Made by a program: the position numbers and the translations under genes
Part shown: positions 8,356-21,900 of the stretch, in pieces
Layout of the letters: every line of letters starts with the position of its first letter
How positions within the stretch are numbered: the stretch's first letter is position 1
NCBI GenBank assembly: GCA_027574665.1
Contig: CM050673.1
Location: 10,153,420 to 10,217,419, forward strand
From: Rhynochetos jubatus
Lineage: Eukaryota; Chordata; Aves; Eurypygiformes; Rhynochetidae
Length of the DNA stretch: 64,000 nucleotides
Direction of reading: 5' to 3'
The notes under the pieces: model-generated
Database searches by the model: none
What the model was told of the DNA's origin: nothing
Seen by the model: only the letters and a program-made list of their open reading frames with translations

Positions 8356-11300
8356 CGGTCGGCCACTTCTAGGGTTAGGGTTAGGGTTAGGGTCCGGAGA
8401 ACCAGAAAGCCCACAGCTCCAGGGATAATTGGGATTGCAAAGGCCTGCCAAGAGGAGCACGACACTGCACAGACATGGCTCCTTCCCCTGCTTTCCTAGC
8501 CAGAACCCAGGGGGGGCCGTGGCCGGAAACTGCGGTCGGCAACTTCTAGGGTTAGGGTTAGGGTTAGGGTCCGGAGAACCAGAAAGCCCACAGCTCCAGG
8601 GATAATTGGGATTGCAAAGGCCTGCCAAGAGGAGCACGACACTGCACCGACATGGCTCCTTCCCCAGCTTTCCTAGCCAGAACCCAGGGGGGGGCCGTGG
8701 CCGGAAACCGCGGTCGGCAACTTCTAGGGTTAGGGTTAGGGTTAGGGTCCGGAGAACCAGAAAGCCCACAGCTCCAGGGATAATTGGGATTGCAAAGGCC
8801 TGCCAAGAGGAGCACGACACTGCACAGACATGGCTCCTTCCCCAGCTTTCCTAGCCAGAACCCAGGGGGGGCCGTGGCCGGAAACCGCGGTCAGCAACTT
8901 CTAGGGTTAGGGTTAGGGTTAGGGTCCGGAGAACCAGAAAGCCCACAGCTCCAGGGATAATTGGGATTGCAAAGGCCTGCCAAGAGGAGCACGACACTGC
9001 ACAGACATGGCTCCTTCCCCTGCTTTCCTAGCCAGAACCCAGGGGGGGCCGTGGCCGGAAACCGCGGTCGGCAACTTCTAGGGTTAGGGTTAGGGTTAGG
9101 GTCCGGAGAACCAGAAAGCCCACAGCTCCAGGGATAATTGGGATTGCAAAGGCCTGCCAAGAGGAGCACGACACTGCACCGACATGGCTCCTTCCCCAGA
9201 TTTCCTAGCCAGAACCCAGGGGGGGCCGTGGCCGGAAACCGCGGTCGGCAACTTCTAGGGTTAGGGTTGGGGTTAGGGTCCGGAGAACCAGAAAGCCCAC
9301 AGCTCCAGGGATAATTGGGATTGCAAAGGCCTGCCAAGAGGAGCACGATACTGCACAGACATGGCTCCTTCCCCAGCTTTCCTAGCCAGATCCCGGGGGG
9401 GGCCGTGGCCGGAAACCGCGGTCGGCAACTTCTAGGGTTAGGGTTAGGGTTAGGGTCCGGAGAACCAGAAAGCCCACAGCTCCAGGGATAATTGGGGTTG
9501 CAAAGGCCTGCCAAGAGGAGCACGACACTGCACCGACATGGCTCCTTCCCCAGCTTTCCTATCCAGAACCCGGGGGGGGGCCGTGGCCGGAAACCGCGGT
9601 CGGCAACTTCTAGGGTTAGGGTTAGGGTTAGGGTCCGGAGAACCAGAAAGCCCACAGCTCCAGGGATAATTGGGATTGCAAAGGCCTGCCAAGAGGAGCA
9701 CGACACTGCACCGACATGGCTCCTTCCCCTGCTTTCCTAGCCAGAACGCAGGGGGGGCCGTGGCCGGAAACCGCGGTCGGCCACTCCTAGGGTTAGGGTT
9801 AGGGTTAGGGTCCGGAGAACCAGAAAGCCCACAGCTCCAGGGATAATTGGGATTGCAAAGGCCTGCCAAGAGGAGCACGACACTGCACCGACATGGCTCC
9901 TTCCCCTGCATTCCTAGCCAGAACCCAGGGGGGGCCGTGGCCGGAAACCGCGGTCGGCAACTTCTAGGGTTAGGGTTAGGGTTAGGGTCCGGAGAACCAG
10001 AAAGCCCACAGCTCCAGGGATAATTGGGATTGCAAAGGCCTGCCAAGAGGAGCACGACACTGCACAGACATGGCTCCTTCCCCTGCTTTCCTAGCCAGAA
10101 CCCAGGGGGGGCCGTGGCCGGAAACCGCGGTTGGCAACTTCTAGGGTTAGGGTTGGGGTTAGGGTCCGGAGAACCAGAAAGCCCACAGCTCCAGGGATAA
10201 TTGGGATTGCAAAGGCCTGCCAAGAGGAGCACGACACTGCACCGACATGGCTCCTTCCCCAGCGTTCCTAGCCAGAACCCGGGGGGGGGCCGTGGCCGGA
10301 AACCGCGGTCGGCAACTTGTAGGGTTAGGCTTAGGGTCTGGAGAACCAGAAAGCCCACAGCTCCAGGGATAATTGGGATTGCAAAGGCCTGCCAAGAGGA
10401 GCACGACACTGCACCGACATGGCTCCTTCCCCAGCTTTCCTAGCCAGAACCCAGGGGAGGCCGTGGCCGGAAAACGCGGTCGGCAACTTCTAGGGTTAGG
10501 GTTAGGGTCCGGAGAACCAGAAAGCCCACAGCTCCAGGGATAATTGGGATTGCAAAGGCCTGCCAAGAGGAGCACGACACTGCACAGACATGGCTCCTTC
10601 CCCTGCTTTCCTAGCCAGAACCCAGGGGGGGCCGTGGCCGGAAACCGCGGTCGGCAACTTCTAGGGTTAGGGTTAGGGTTAGGGTCCGGAGAACCAGAAA
10701 GCCCACAGCTCCAGGGATAATTGGGATTGCAAAGGCCTGCCAAGAGGAGCACGACACTGCACAGACATGGCTCCTTCCCCAGCTTTCCTAGCCAGAACCC
10801 AGGGGGGGCCGTGGCCGGAAACTGTGGTCGGCAACTTCTAGGGTTAGGGTTAGGGTTAGGGTCCGGAGAACCAGAAAGCCCACAGCTCCAGGGATAATTG
10901 GGATTGCAAAGGCCTGCCAAGAGGAGCACGACACTGCACCGACATGGCTCCTTCCCCAGCTTTCCTAGCCAGAACCCAGGGGAGGCCGTGGCCGGAAACC
11001 GCGGTCGGCAACTTCTAGGGTTAGGGTTAGGGTTAGGGTCCGGAGAACCAGAAAGCCCACAGCTCCAGGGATAATTGGGATTGCAAAGGCCTGCCAAGAG
11101 GAGCACGACACTGCACAGACATGGCTCCTTCCCCAGCTTTCCTAGCCAGAACCCAGGGGGGGCCATGCCCAGAAACCGCGGTCGGCAACTTCTAGGGTTA
11201 GGGTTAGGGTTAGGGTTCGGAGAACCAGAAAGCCCACAGCTCCAGGGATAATTGGGATTGCAAAGGCCTGCCAAGAGGAGCACGACACTGTACAGACATG

Positions 11301-11746
11301 GCTCCTTCCCCTGCTTTCCTAGCCAGAACCCAGGGGGGGCCGTGGCCGGAAACCGCGGTCGGCAACTTCTAGGGTTAGGGTTAGGGTTAGGGTCCGGAGA
11401 ACCAGAAAGCCCACAGCTCCAGGGATAATTGGGATTGCAAAGGCCTGCCAAGAGGAGCACGACACTGCATCGACATGGCTCCTTCCCCTGCTTTCCTAGC
11501 CAGAACCCAGGGGGGGCCGTGGCCGGAAACCGCGGTCGGCAACTTCTAGGGTTAGGGTTAGGGTTAGGGTCCGGAGAACCAGAAAGCCCACAGCTCCAGG
11601 GATAATTGGGATTGCAAAGGCCTGCCAAGAGGAGCACGACACTGCACAGACATGGCTCCTTCCCCTGCTTTCCTAGCCAGAACCCAGGGGGGGCCGTGGC
11701 CGGAAACCGCGGTCGGCAACTTCTAGGGTTAGGGTTGGGGTTAGGG

Positions 11747-14700
11747 TCCGGAGAACCAGAAAGCCCACAGCTCCAGGGATAATTGGGATTGCAAAGGCCT
11801 GCCAAGAGGAGCACGACACTGCACCGACATGGCTCCTTCCCCAGCTTTCCTAGCCAGAACCCAGGGGAGGCCGTGGCCGGAAACCGCGGTCGGCAACTTC
11901 TAGGGTTAGGCTTAGGGTCTGGAGAACCAGAAAGCCCACAGCTCCAGGGATAATTGGGATTGCAAAGGCCTGCCAAGAGGAGCACGACACTGCACCGACA
12001 TGGCTCCTTCCCCAGCTTTCCTAGCCAGAACCCAGGGGAGGCCGTGGCCGGAAAACGCGGTCGGCAACTTCTAGGGTTAGGGTTAGTTTTAGGGTCCGGA
12101 GAACCAGAAAGCCCACAGCTCCAGGGATAATTGGGATTGCAAAGGCCTGCCAAGAGGAGCACGACACTGCACAGACATGGCTCCTTCCCCTGCTTTCCTA
12201 GCCAGAACCCAGCGGGGGCCGTGGCCGGAAACCGCGGTCGGCAACTTCTAGGGTTAGGGTTAGGGTTAGGGTCCGGAGAACCAGAAAGCCCACAGCTCCA
12301 GGGATAATTGGGATTGCAAAGGCCTGCCAAGAGGAGCACGACACTGCACAGACATGGCTCCTTCCCCAGCTTTCCTAGCCAGAACCCAGGGGGGGCCGTG
12401 GCCGGAAACCGCGGTCGGCCACTTCTAGGGTTAGGGTTAGGGTTAGGGTTAGGGTCCGGAGAACCAGAAAGCCCACAGCTCCAGGGATAATTGGGATTGC
12501 AAAGGCCTGCCAAGAGGAGCACGACACTGCATCGACATGGCTCCTTCCCCTGCTTTCCTAGCCAGAACCCAGGGGAGGCCGTGGCCGGAAACCGCGGTCG
12601 GCAACTTCTAGGGTTAGGGTTGGGGTTAGGGTCCTTAGAACCAGAAAGCCCACAGCTCCAGGGATACTTGGGATTGCAAAGGCCTGCCAAGAGGAGCACG
12701 ACACTGCACCGACATGGCTCCTTCCCCAGCGTTCCTAGCCAGAACCCGGGGGGGGGCCGTGGCCGGAAACCGCGGTCGGCAACTTGTAGGGTTAGGCTTA
12801 GGGTCTGGAGAACCAGAAAGCCCACAGCTCCAGGGATAATTGGGATTGCAAAGGCCTGCCAAGAGGAGCACGACACTGCACAGACATGGCTCCTTCCCCT
12901 GCTTTCCTAACCAGAACCCGGGGGGGGTCGTGGCCGGAAACCGCGGTCGGCCACTTCTAGGGTTAGGGTTAGGGTTAGGGTCCGGAGAACCAGAAAGCCC
13001 ACAGCTCCAGGGATAATTGGGATTGCAAAGGCCTGCCAAGAGGAGCACGACACTGCACAGACATGGCTCCTTCCCCTGCTTTCCTAGCCAGAACCCAGGG
13101 GGGGCCGTGGCCGGAAACTGCGGTCGGCAACTTCTAGGGTTAAGGTTAGGGTTAGGGTCCGGAGAACCAGAAAGCCCACAGCTCCAGGGATAATTGGGAT
13201 TGCAAAGGCCTGCCAAGAGGAGCACGACACTGCACCGACATGGCTCCTTCCCCAGCTTTCCTAGCCAGAACCCAGGGGGGGGCCGTGGCCGGAAACCGCG
13301 GTCGGCAACTTCTAGGGTTAGGGTTAGGGTTAGGGTCCGGAGAACCAGAAAGCCCACAGCTCCAGGGATAATTGGGATTGCAAAGGCCTGCCAAGAGGAG
13401 CACGACACTGCACAGACATGGCTCCTTCCCCAGCTTTCCTAGCCAGAACCCAGGGGGGGCCATGCCCAGAAACCGCGGTCGGCAACTTCTAGGGTTAGGG
13501 TTAGGGTTAGGGTCCGGAGAACCAGAAAGCCCACAGCTCCAGGGATAATTGGGATTGCAAAGGCCTGCCAAGAGGAGCACGACACTGTACAGATATGGCT
13601 CCTTCCCCTGCTTTCCTAGCCAGAACCCAGGGGGGGCCGTGGCCGGAAACCGCGGTCGGCAACTTCTAGGGTTAGGGTTAGGGTTAGGGTCCGGAGAACC
13701 AGAAAGCCCACAGCTCCAGGGATAATTGGGATTGCAAAGGCCTGCCAAGAGGAGCACGACACTGCACAGACATGGCTCCTTCCCCTGCTTTCCTAGCCAG
13801 AACCCAGGGGGGGCCGTGGCCGGAAACCGCGGTCGGCAACTTCTAGGGTTAGGGTTAGGGTTAGGGTCCGGAGAACCAGAAAGCCCACAGCTCCAGGGAT
13901 AATTGGGATTGCAAAGGCCTGCCAAGAGGAGCACGACACTGCACAGACATGGCTCCTTCCCCTGCTTTCCTAGCCAGAACCCAGGGGGGGCCGTGGCCGG
14001 AAACCGCGGTCGGCAACTTCTAGGGCTAGGGTTGGGGTTAGGGTCCGGAGAACCAGAAAGCCCACAGCTCCAGGGATAATTGGGATTGCAAAGGCCTGCC
14101 AAGAGGAGCACGACACTGCACCGACATGGCTCCTTCCCCAGCTTTCCTAGCCAGAACCCAGGGGAGGCCGTGGCCGGAAACCGCGGTCGGCAACTTCTAG
14201 GGTTAGGGTTAGGGTTAGGGTCCGGAGAACCAGAAAGCCCACAGCTCCAGGGATAATTGGGATTGCAAAGGCCTGCCAAGAGGAGCACGACACTGCACAG
14301 ACATGGCTCCTTCCCCTGCTTTCCTAGCCAGAACCCAGGGGGGGCCGTGGCCGGAAACCGCGGTCGGCAACTTCTAGGGTTAGGGTTAGGGTTAGGGTCC
14401 GGAGAACCAGAAAGCCCACAGCTCCAGGGATAATTGGGATTGCAAAGGCCTGCCAAGAGGAGCACGACACTGCACAGACATGGCTCCTTCCCCAGCTTTC
14501 CTAGCCAGAACCCAGGGGGGGCCGTGGCCGGAAACCGCGGTCGGCAACTTCTAGGGTTAGGGTTAGGGTTAGGGTTAGGGTCCGGAGAACCAGAAAGCCC
14601 ACAGCTCCAGGGATAATTGGGATTGCAAAGGCCTGCCAAGAGGAGCACGACACTGCATCGACATGGCTCCTTCCCCTGCTTTCCTAGCCAGAACCCAGGG

Positions 14701-15106
14701 GAGGCCGTGGCCGGAAACCGCGGTCGGCAACTTCTAGGGTTAGGGTTGGGGTTAGGGTCCGGAGAACCAGAAAGCCCACAGCTCCAGGGATACTTGGGAT
14801 TGCAAAGGCCTGCCAAGAGGAGCACGACACTGCACCGACATGGCTCCTTCCCCAGCGTTCCTAGCCAGAACCCGGGGGGGGGCCGTGGCCGGAAACCGCG
14901 GTCGGCAACTTGTAGGGTTAGGCTTAGGGTCTGGAGAACCAGAAAGCCCACAGCTCCAGGGATAATTGGGATTGCAAAGGCCTGCCAAGAGGAGCACGAC
15001 ACTGCACAGACATGGCTCCTTCCCCTGCTTTCCTAACCAGAACCCGGGGGGGGCCGTGGCCGGAAACCGCGGTCGGCCACTTCTAGGGTTAGGGTTAGGG
15101 TTAGGG
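11747..15106 (+). repeat. 19-unit higher-order block, copy 1 (second copy 15638-18997)
   Basis: This 3,360-bp stretch matches 15638-18997 at a constant 3891-bp offset. Comparing by eye I found two differences: 'cagcggggg' near 12213 where the other copy has 'caggggggg', and a T near 12928 in the G-rich run where the other has C. Shared rare markers are 'gttagttttag' (about 12086), 'gtccttagaacc' (about 12633), 'taaggttag' (about 13141), 'ccatgcccag' (about 13460), 'tacagatatgg' (about 13590) and 'gggctagggttgggg' (about 14025). The flanking units differ. Confidence 0.9.
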
Positions 15107-15637
15107 TCCGGAGAACCAGAAAGCCCACAGCTCCAGGGATAATTGGGATTGCAAAGGCCTGCCAAGAGGAGCACGACACTGCACAGACATGGCTCCTTCC
15201 CCTGCTTTCCTAGCCAGAACCCAGGGGGGGCCGTGGCCGGAAACCGCGGTCGGCAACTTCTAGGGTTAGGGTTAGGGTTAGGGTCCGGAGAACCAGAAAG
15301 CCCACAGCTCCAGGGATAATTGGGATTGCAAAGGCCTGCCAAGAGGAGCACGACACTGCACCGACATGGCTCCTTCCCCTGCTTTCCTAGCCAGAACCCA
15401 GGGGGGGCCGTGGCCGGAAACCGCGGTCGGCAACTTCTAGGGTTAGGGTTGGGGTTAGGGTCCGGAGAACCAGAAAGCCCACAGCTCCAGGGATAATTGG
15501 GATTGCAAAGGCCTGCCAAGAGGAGCACGACACTGCACCGACATGGCTCCTTCCCCTGCTTTCCTAGCCAGAACCCAGGGGAGGCCGTGGCCGGAAACCG
15601 CGGTCGGCAACTTCTAGGGTTAGGGTTGGGGTTAGGG

Positions 15638-18600
15638 TCCGGAGAACCAGAAAGCCCACAGCTCCAGGGATAATTGGGATTGCAAAGGCCTGCCAAGAGG
15701 AGCACGACACTGCACCGACATGGCTCCTTCCCCAGCTTTCCTAGCCAGAACCCAGGGGAGGCCGTGGCCGGAAACCGCGGTCGGCAACTTCTAGGGTTAG
15801 GCTTAGGGTCTGGAGAACCAGAAAGCCCACAGCTCCAGGGATAATTGGGATTGCAAAGGCCTGCCAAGAGGAGCACGACACTGCACCGACATGGCTCCTT
15901 CCCCAGCTTTCCTAGCCAGAACCCAGGGGAGGCCGTGGCCGGAAAACGCGGTCGGCAACTTCTAGGGTTAGGGTTAGTTTTAGGGTCCGGAGAACCAGAA
16001 AGCCCACAGCTCCAGGGATAATTGGGATTGCAAAGGCCTGCCAAGAGGAGCACGACACTGCACAGACATGGCTCCTTCCCCTGCTTTCCTAGCCAGAACC
16101 CAGGGGGGGCCGTGGCCGGAAACCGCGGTCGGCAACTTCTAGGGTTAGGGTTAGGGTTAGGGTCCGGAGAACCAGAAAGCCCACAGCTCCAGGGATAATT
16201 GGGATTGCAAAGGCCTGCCAAGAGGAGCACGACACTGCACAGACATGGCTCCTTCCCCAGCTTTCCTAGCCAGAACCCAGGGGGGGCCGTGGCCGGAAAC
16301 CGCGGTCGGCCACTTCTAGGGTTAGGGTTAGGGTTAGGGTTAGGGTCCGGAGAACCAGAAAGCCCACAGCTCCAGGGATAATTGGGATTGCAAAGGCCTG
16401 CCAAGAGGAGCACGACACTGCATCGACATGGCTCCTTCCCCTGCTTTCCTAGCCAGAACCCAGGGGAGGCCGTGGCCGGAAACCGCGGTCGGCAACTTCT
16501 AGGGTTAGGGTTGGGGTTAGGGTCCTTAGAACCAGAAAGCCCACAGCTCCAGGGATACTTGGGATTGCAAAGGCCTGCCAAGAGGAGCACGACACTGCAC
16601 CGACATGGCTCCTTCCCCAGCGTTCCTAGCCAGAACCCGGGGGGGGGCCGTGGCCGGAAACCGCGGTCGGCAACTTGTAGGGTTAGGCTTAGGGTCTGGA
16701 GAACCAGAAAGCCCACAGCTCCAGGGATAATTGGGATTGCAAAGGCCTGCCAAGAGGAGCACGACACTGCACAGACATGGCTCCTTCCCCTGCTTTCCTA
16801 ACCAGAACCCGGGGGGGGCCGTGGCCGGAAACCGCGGTCGGCCACTTCTAGGGTTAGGGTTAGGGTTAGGGTCCGGAGAACCAGAAAGCCCACAGCTCCA
16901 GGGATAATTGGGATTGCAAAGGCCTGCCAAGAGGAGCACGACACTGCACAGACATGGCTCCTTCCCCTGCTTTCCTAGCCAGAACCCAGGGGGGGCCGTG
17001 GCCGGAAACTGCGGTCGGCAACTTCTAGGGTTAAGGTTAGGGTTAGGGTCCGGAGAACCAGAAAGCCCACAGCTCCAGGGATAATTGGGATTGCAAAGGC
17101 CTGCCAAGAGGAGCACGACACTGCACCGACATGGCTCCTTCCCCAGCTTTCCTAGCCAGAACCCAGGGGGGGGCCGTGGCCGGAAACCGCGGTCGGCAAC
17201 TTCTAGGGTTAGGGTTAGGGTTAGGGTCCGGAGAACCAGAAAGCCCACAGCTCCAGGGATAATTGGGATTGCAAAGGCCTGCCAAGAGGAGCACGACACT
17301 GCACAGACATGGCTCCTTCCCCAGCTTTCCTAGCCAGAACCCAGGGGGGGCCATGCCCAGAAACCGCGGTCGGCAACTTCTAGGGTTAGGGTTAGGGTTA
17401 GGGTCCGGAGAACCAGAAAGCCCACAGCTCCAGGGATAATTGGGATTGCAAAGGCCTGCCAAGAGGAGCACGACACTGTACAGATATGGCTCCTTCCCCT
17501 GCTTTCCTAGCCAGAACCCAGGGGGGGCCGTGGCCGGAAACCGCGGTCGGCAACTTCTAGGGTTAGGGTTAGGGTTAGGGTCCGGAGAACCAGAAAGCCC
17601 ACAGCTCCAGGGATAATTGGGATTGCAAAGGCCTGCCAAGAGGAGCACGACACTGCACAGACATGGCTCCTTCCCCTGCTTTCCTAGCCAGAACCCAGGG
17701 GGGGCCGTGGCCGGAAACCGCGGTCGGCAACTTCTAGGGTTAGGGTTAGGGTTAGGGTCCGGAGAACCAGAAAGCCCACAGCTCCAGGGATAATTGGGAT
17801 TGCAAAGGCCTGCCAAGAGGAGCACGACACTGCACAGACATGGCTCCTTCCCCTGCTTTCCTAGCCAGAACCCAGGGGGGGCCGTGGCCGGAAACCGCGG
17901 TCGGCAACTTCTAGGGCTAGGGTTGGGGTTAGGGTCCGGAGAACCAGAAAGCCCACAGCTCCAGGGATAATTGGGATTGCAAAGGCCTGCCAAGAGGAGC
18001 ACGACACTGCACCGACATGGCTCCTTCCCCAGCTTTCCTAGCCAGAACCCAGGGGAGGCCGTGGCCGGAAACCGCGGTCGGCAACTTCTAGGGTTAGGGT
18101 TAGGGTTAGGGTCCGGAGAACCAGAAAGCCCACAGCTCCAGGGATAATTGGGATTGCAAAGGCCTGCCAAGAGGAGCACGACACTGCACAGACATGGCTC
18201 CTTCCCCTGCTTTCCTAGCCAGAACCCAGGGGGGGCCGTGGCCGGAAACCGCGGTCGGCAACTTCTAGGGTTAGGGTTAGGGTTAGGGTCCGGAGAACCA
18301 GAAAGCCCACAGCTCCAGGGATAATTGGGATTGCAAAGGCCTGCCAAGAGGAGCACGACACTGCACAGACATGGCTCCTTCCCCAGCTTTCCTAGCCAGA
18401 ACCCAGGGGGGGCCGTGGCCGGAAACCGCGGTCGGCAACTTCTAGGGTTAGGGTTAGGGTTAGGGTTAGGGTCCGGAGAACCAGAAAGCCCACAGCTCCA
18501 GGGATAATTGGGATTGCAAAGGCCTGCCAAGAGGAGCACGACACTGCATCGACATGGCTCCTTCCCCTGCTTTCCTAGCCAGAACCCAGGGGAGGCCGTG

Positions 18601-18997
18601 GCCGGAAACCGCGGTCGGCAACTTCTAGGGTTAGGGTTGGGGTTAGGGTCCGGAGAACCAGAAAGCCCACAGCTCCAGGGATACTTGGGATTGCAAAGGC
18701 CTGCCAAGAGGAGCACGACACTGCACCGACATGGCTCCTTCCCCAGCGTTCCTAGCCAGAACCCGGGGGGGGGCCGTGGCCGGAAACCGCGGTCGGCAAC
18801 TTGTAGGGTTAGGCTTAGGGTCTGGAGAACCAGAAAGCCCACAGCTCCAGGGATAATTGGGATTGCAAAGGCCTGCCAAGAGGAGCACGACACTGCACAG
18901 ACATGGCTCCTTCCCCTGCTTTCCTAACCAGAACCCGGGGGGGGCCGTGGCCGGAAACCGCGGTCGGCCACTTCTAGGGTTAGGGTTAGGGTTAGGG
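15638..18997 (+). repeat. 19-unit higher-order block, copy 2 (first copy 11747-15106)
   Basis: Near-identical partner of 11747-15106. Three non-shared units lie between the copies (15107-15637), so the duplicated period is 22 monomers. Identity at this level, against the many differences among neighbouring monomers, marks a recent event. Within each copy, 12.3-12.95 kb also resembles 14.43-15.08 kb at 2126 bp (12 units), so duplications are nested. Confidence 0.9.
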
Positions 18998-21900
18998 TCC
19001 GGAGAACCAGAAAGCCCACAGCTCCAGGGATAATTGGGATTGCAAAGGCCTGCCAAGAGGAGCACGACACTGCACCGACATGGCTCCTTCCCCTGCTTTC
19101 CTAGCCAGAACCCAGGGGGGGCCGTGGCCGGAAACTGCGGTCGGCCACTCCTAGGGTTAGGGTTAGGGTTAGGGTCCGGAGAACCAGAAAGCCCACAGCT
19201 CCAGGGATAATTGGGATTGCAAAGGCCTGCCAAGAGGAGCACGACACTGCACAGACATGGCTCCTTCCCCAGCTTTCCTAGCCAGAACACAGGGGGGGGC
19301 CGTGGCCGGAAACCGCGGTCGGCAACTTCTAGGGTTAGGGTTAGGGTTAGGGTCCGGAGAACCAGAAAGCCCACAGCTCCAGGGATAATTGGGATTGCAA
19401 AGGCCTGCCAAGAGGAGCACGACACTGTACAGACATGGCTCCTTCCCCTGCTTTCCTAGCCAGAACCCCGGGGGGGCCGTGGCCGGAAACTGCGGTCGGC
19501 AACTTCTAGGGTTAGGGTTAGGGTTAGGGTCCGGAGAACCAGAAAGCCCACAGCTCCAGGGATAATTGGGATTGCAAAGGCCTGCCAAGAGGAGCACGAC
19601 ACTGCACAGACATGGCTCCTTCCCCTGCTTTCCTAGCCAGAACCCAGGGGGGGCCGTGGCCGGAAACCGCGGTCGGCAACTTCTAGGGTTAGGGTTAGGG
19701 TTAGGGTCCGGAGAACCAGAAAGCCCACAGCTCCAGGGATAATTGGGATTGCAAAGGCCTGCCAAGAGGAGCACGACACTGCACCGACATGGCTCCTTCC
19801 CCTGCTTTCCTAGCCAGAACCCAGGGGGGGCCGTGGCCGGAAACCGCGGTCGGCAACTTCTAGGGTTAGGGTTGGGGTTAGGGTCCGGAGAACCAGAAAG
19901 CCCACAGCTCCAGGGATAATTGGGATTGCAAAGGCCTGCCAAGAGGAGCACGACACTGCACCGACATGGCTCCTTCCCCAGCTTTCCTAGCCAGAACCCA
20001 GGGGAGGCCGTGGCCGGAAAACGCGGTCGGCAACTTCTAGGGTTAGGGTTAGGGTTAGGGTCCGGAGAACCAGAAAGCCCACAGCTCCAGGGATAATTGG
20101 GATTGCAAAGGCCTGCCAAGAGGAGCACGACACTGCACAGACATGGCTCCTTCCCCTGCTTTCCTAGCCAGAACCCAGGGGGGGCCGTGGCCGGAAACCG
20201 CGGTCGGCAACTTCTAGGGTTAGGGTTAGGGTTAGGGTCCGGAGAACCAGAAAGCCCACAGCTCCAGGGATAATTGGGATTGCAAAGGCCTGCCAAGAGG
20301 AGCACGACACTGCACAGACATGGCTCCTTCCCCAGCTTTCCTAGCCAGAACCCAGGGGGGGCCGTGGCCGGAAACCGCGGTCGGCCACTTCTAGGGTTAG
20401 GGTTAGGGTTAGGGTTAGGGTCCGGAGAACCAGAAAGCCCACAGCTCCAGGGATAATTGGGATTGCAAAGGCCTGCCAAGAGGAGCACGACACTGCATCG
20501 ACATGGCTCCTTCCCCTGCTTTCCTAGCCAGAACCCAGGGGAGGCCGTGGCCGGAAACCGCGGTCGGCAACTTCTAGGGTTAGGGTTAGGGTTAGGGTCC
20601 GGAGAACCAGAAAGCCCACAGCTCCAGGGATAATTGGGATTGCAAAGGCCTGCCAAGAGGAGCACGACACTGCACAGACATGGCTCCTTCCCCAGCTTTC
20701 CTAGCCAGATCCCGGGGGGGGCCGTGGCCGGAAACCGCGGTCGGCAACTTCTAGGGTTAGGGTTGGGGTTAGGGTCCGGAGAACCAGAAAGCCCACAGCT
20801 CCAGGGATAATTGGGATTGCAAAGGCCTGCCAAGAGGAGCACGACACTGCACCGACATGGCTCCTTCCCCAGCGTTCCTAGCCAGAACCCGGGGGGGGGC
20901 CGTGGCCGGAAACTGCGGTCGGCAACTTGTAGGGTTAGGCTTAGGGTCTGGAGAACCAGAAAGCCCACAGCTCCAGGGATAATTGGGATTGCAAAGGCCT
21001 GCCAAGAGGAGCACGACACTGCACCGACATGGCTCCTTCCCCAGCTTTCCTAGCCAGAACCCAGGGGGGGCCGTGGCCGGAAAACGCGGTCGGCAACTTC
21101 TAGGGTTAGGGTTAGGGTTAGGGTCCGGAGAACCAGAAAGCCCACAGCTCCAGGGATAATTGGGATTGCAAAGGCCTGCCAAGAGGAGCACGACACTGCA
21201 CCGACATGGCTCCTTCCCCTGCTTTCCTAGCCAGAACCCAGGGGGGGCCGTGGCCGGAAACCGCGGTCGGCAACTTCTAGGGTTAGGGTTAGGGTTAAGG
21301 TCCGGAGAACCAGAAAGCCCACAGCTCCAGGGATAATTGGGATTGCAAAGGCCTGCCAAGAGGAGCACGACACTGCACAGACATGGCTCCTTCCCCAGCT
21401 TTCCTAGCCAGAACCCAGGGGGGGCCGTGGCCGGAAACCGCGGTCGGCCACTTCTAGGGTTAGGGTTAGGGTTAGGGTTAGGGTCCGGAGAACCAGAAAG
21501 CCCACAGCTCCAGGGATGATTGGGATTGCAAAGGCCTGCCAAGAGGAGCACGACACTGCACCGACATGGCTCCTTCCCCTGCTTTCCTAGCCAGAACCCA
21601 GGGGGGGCCGTGGCCGGAAACCGCGGTCGGCAACTTCTAGGGTTAGGGTTAGGGTTAGGGTCCGGAGAACCAGAAAGCCCACAGCTCCAGGGATAATTGG
21701 GATTGCAAAGGCCTGCCAAGAGGAGCACGACACTGCACCGACATGGCTCCTTCCCCTGCTTTCCTAGCCAGAACCCAGGGGGGGCCGTTGCCGGAAACCG
21801 CGGCCGGCAACTTCTAGGGTTAGGGTTAGGGTTAGGGTCCGGAGAACCAGAAAGCCCACAGCTCCAGGGATAATTGGGATTGCAAAGGCCTGCCAAGAGG

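Larger units (their letters stand above)
1..9300 (+). repeat. Zone A: monomer subfamilies marked by 'cctactttcc', 'aacatagggg' and TTAGTG
   Basis: Zone defined by eye from shared private variants; the right edge is approximate. A marker unit with 'gatgattggg' and 'cctactttcc' occurs near 290, 3136, 5632 and 7420, that is at spacings of 2846, 2496 and 1788 bp (about 16, 14 and 10 monomers). Other markers are 'aacatagggg' (about 1368, 6184, 8150), TTAGTG in the telomeric tract (about 2310, 4440, 4623) and TTATGG (about 6058, 8023). The varying spacing of one marker set indicates a higher-order repeat whose length has changed by whole-monomer gain and loss. Confidence 0.7.
9300..21000 (+). repeat. 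Zone B: subfamily with 171-bp TTAGGC/'gtctgg' units
   Basis: The zone is marked by units whose tract is shortened by one hexamer and ends TTAGGC-TTAGGG before 'tctggag', at about 10.33, 11.91, 12.79, 14.92, 15.80, 16.68, 18.81 and 20.94 kb. Most are preceded by 'cccagcgttcc' and 'cttgtaggg' units, often with 'gatacttggg' nearby. The 'catcgacatgg' state (about 11468, 12530, 14656, 16421, 18547, 20497) is almost limited to zone-B-type regions. Zone limits are approximate. Confidence 0.7.

Noticed and set aside
12491-12910. Plus-strand frames of 60 to 139 codons with Gly-Leu or Val-Arg runs
   Set aside because: They are translations of TTAGGG in two frames plus part of the 154-bp segment, opened by chance when a tract or G-run variant removes a stop.
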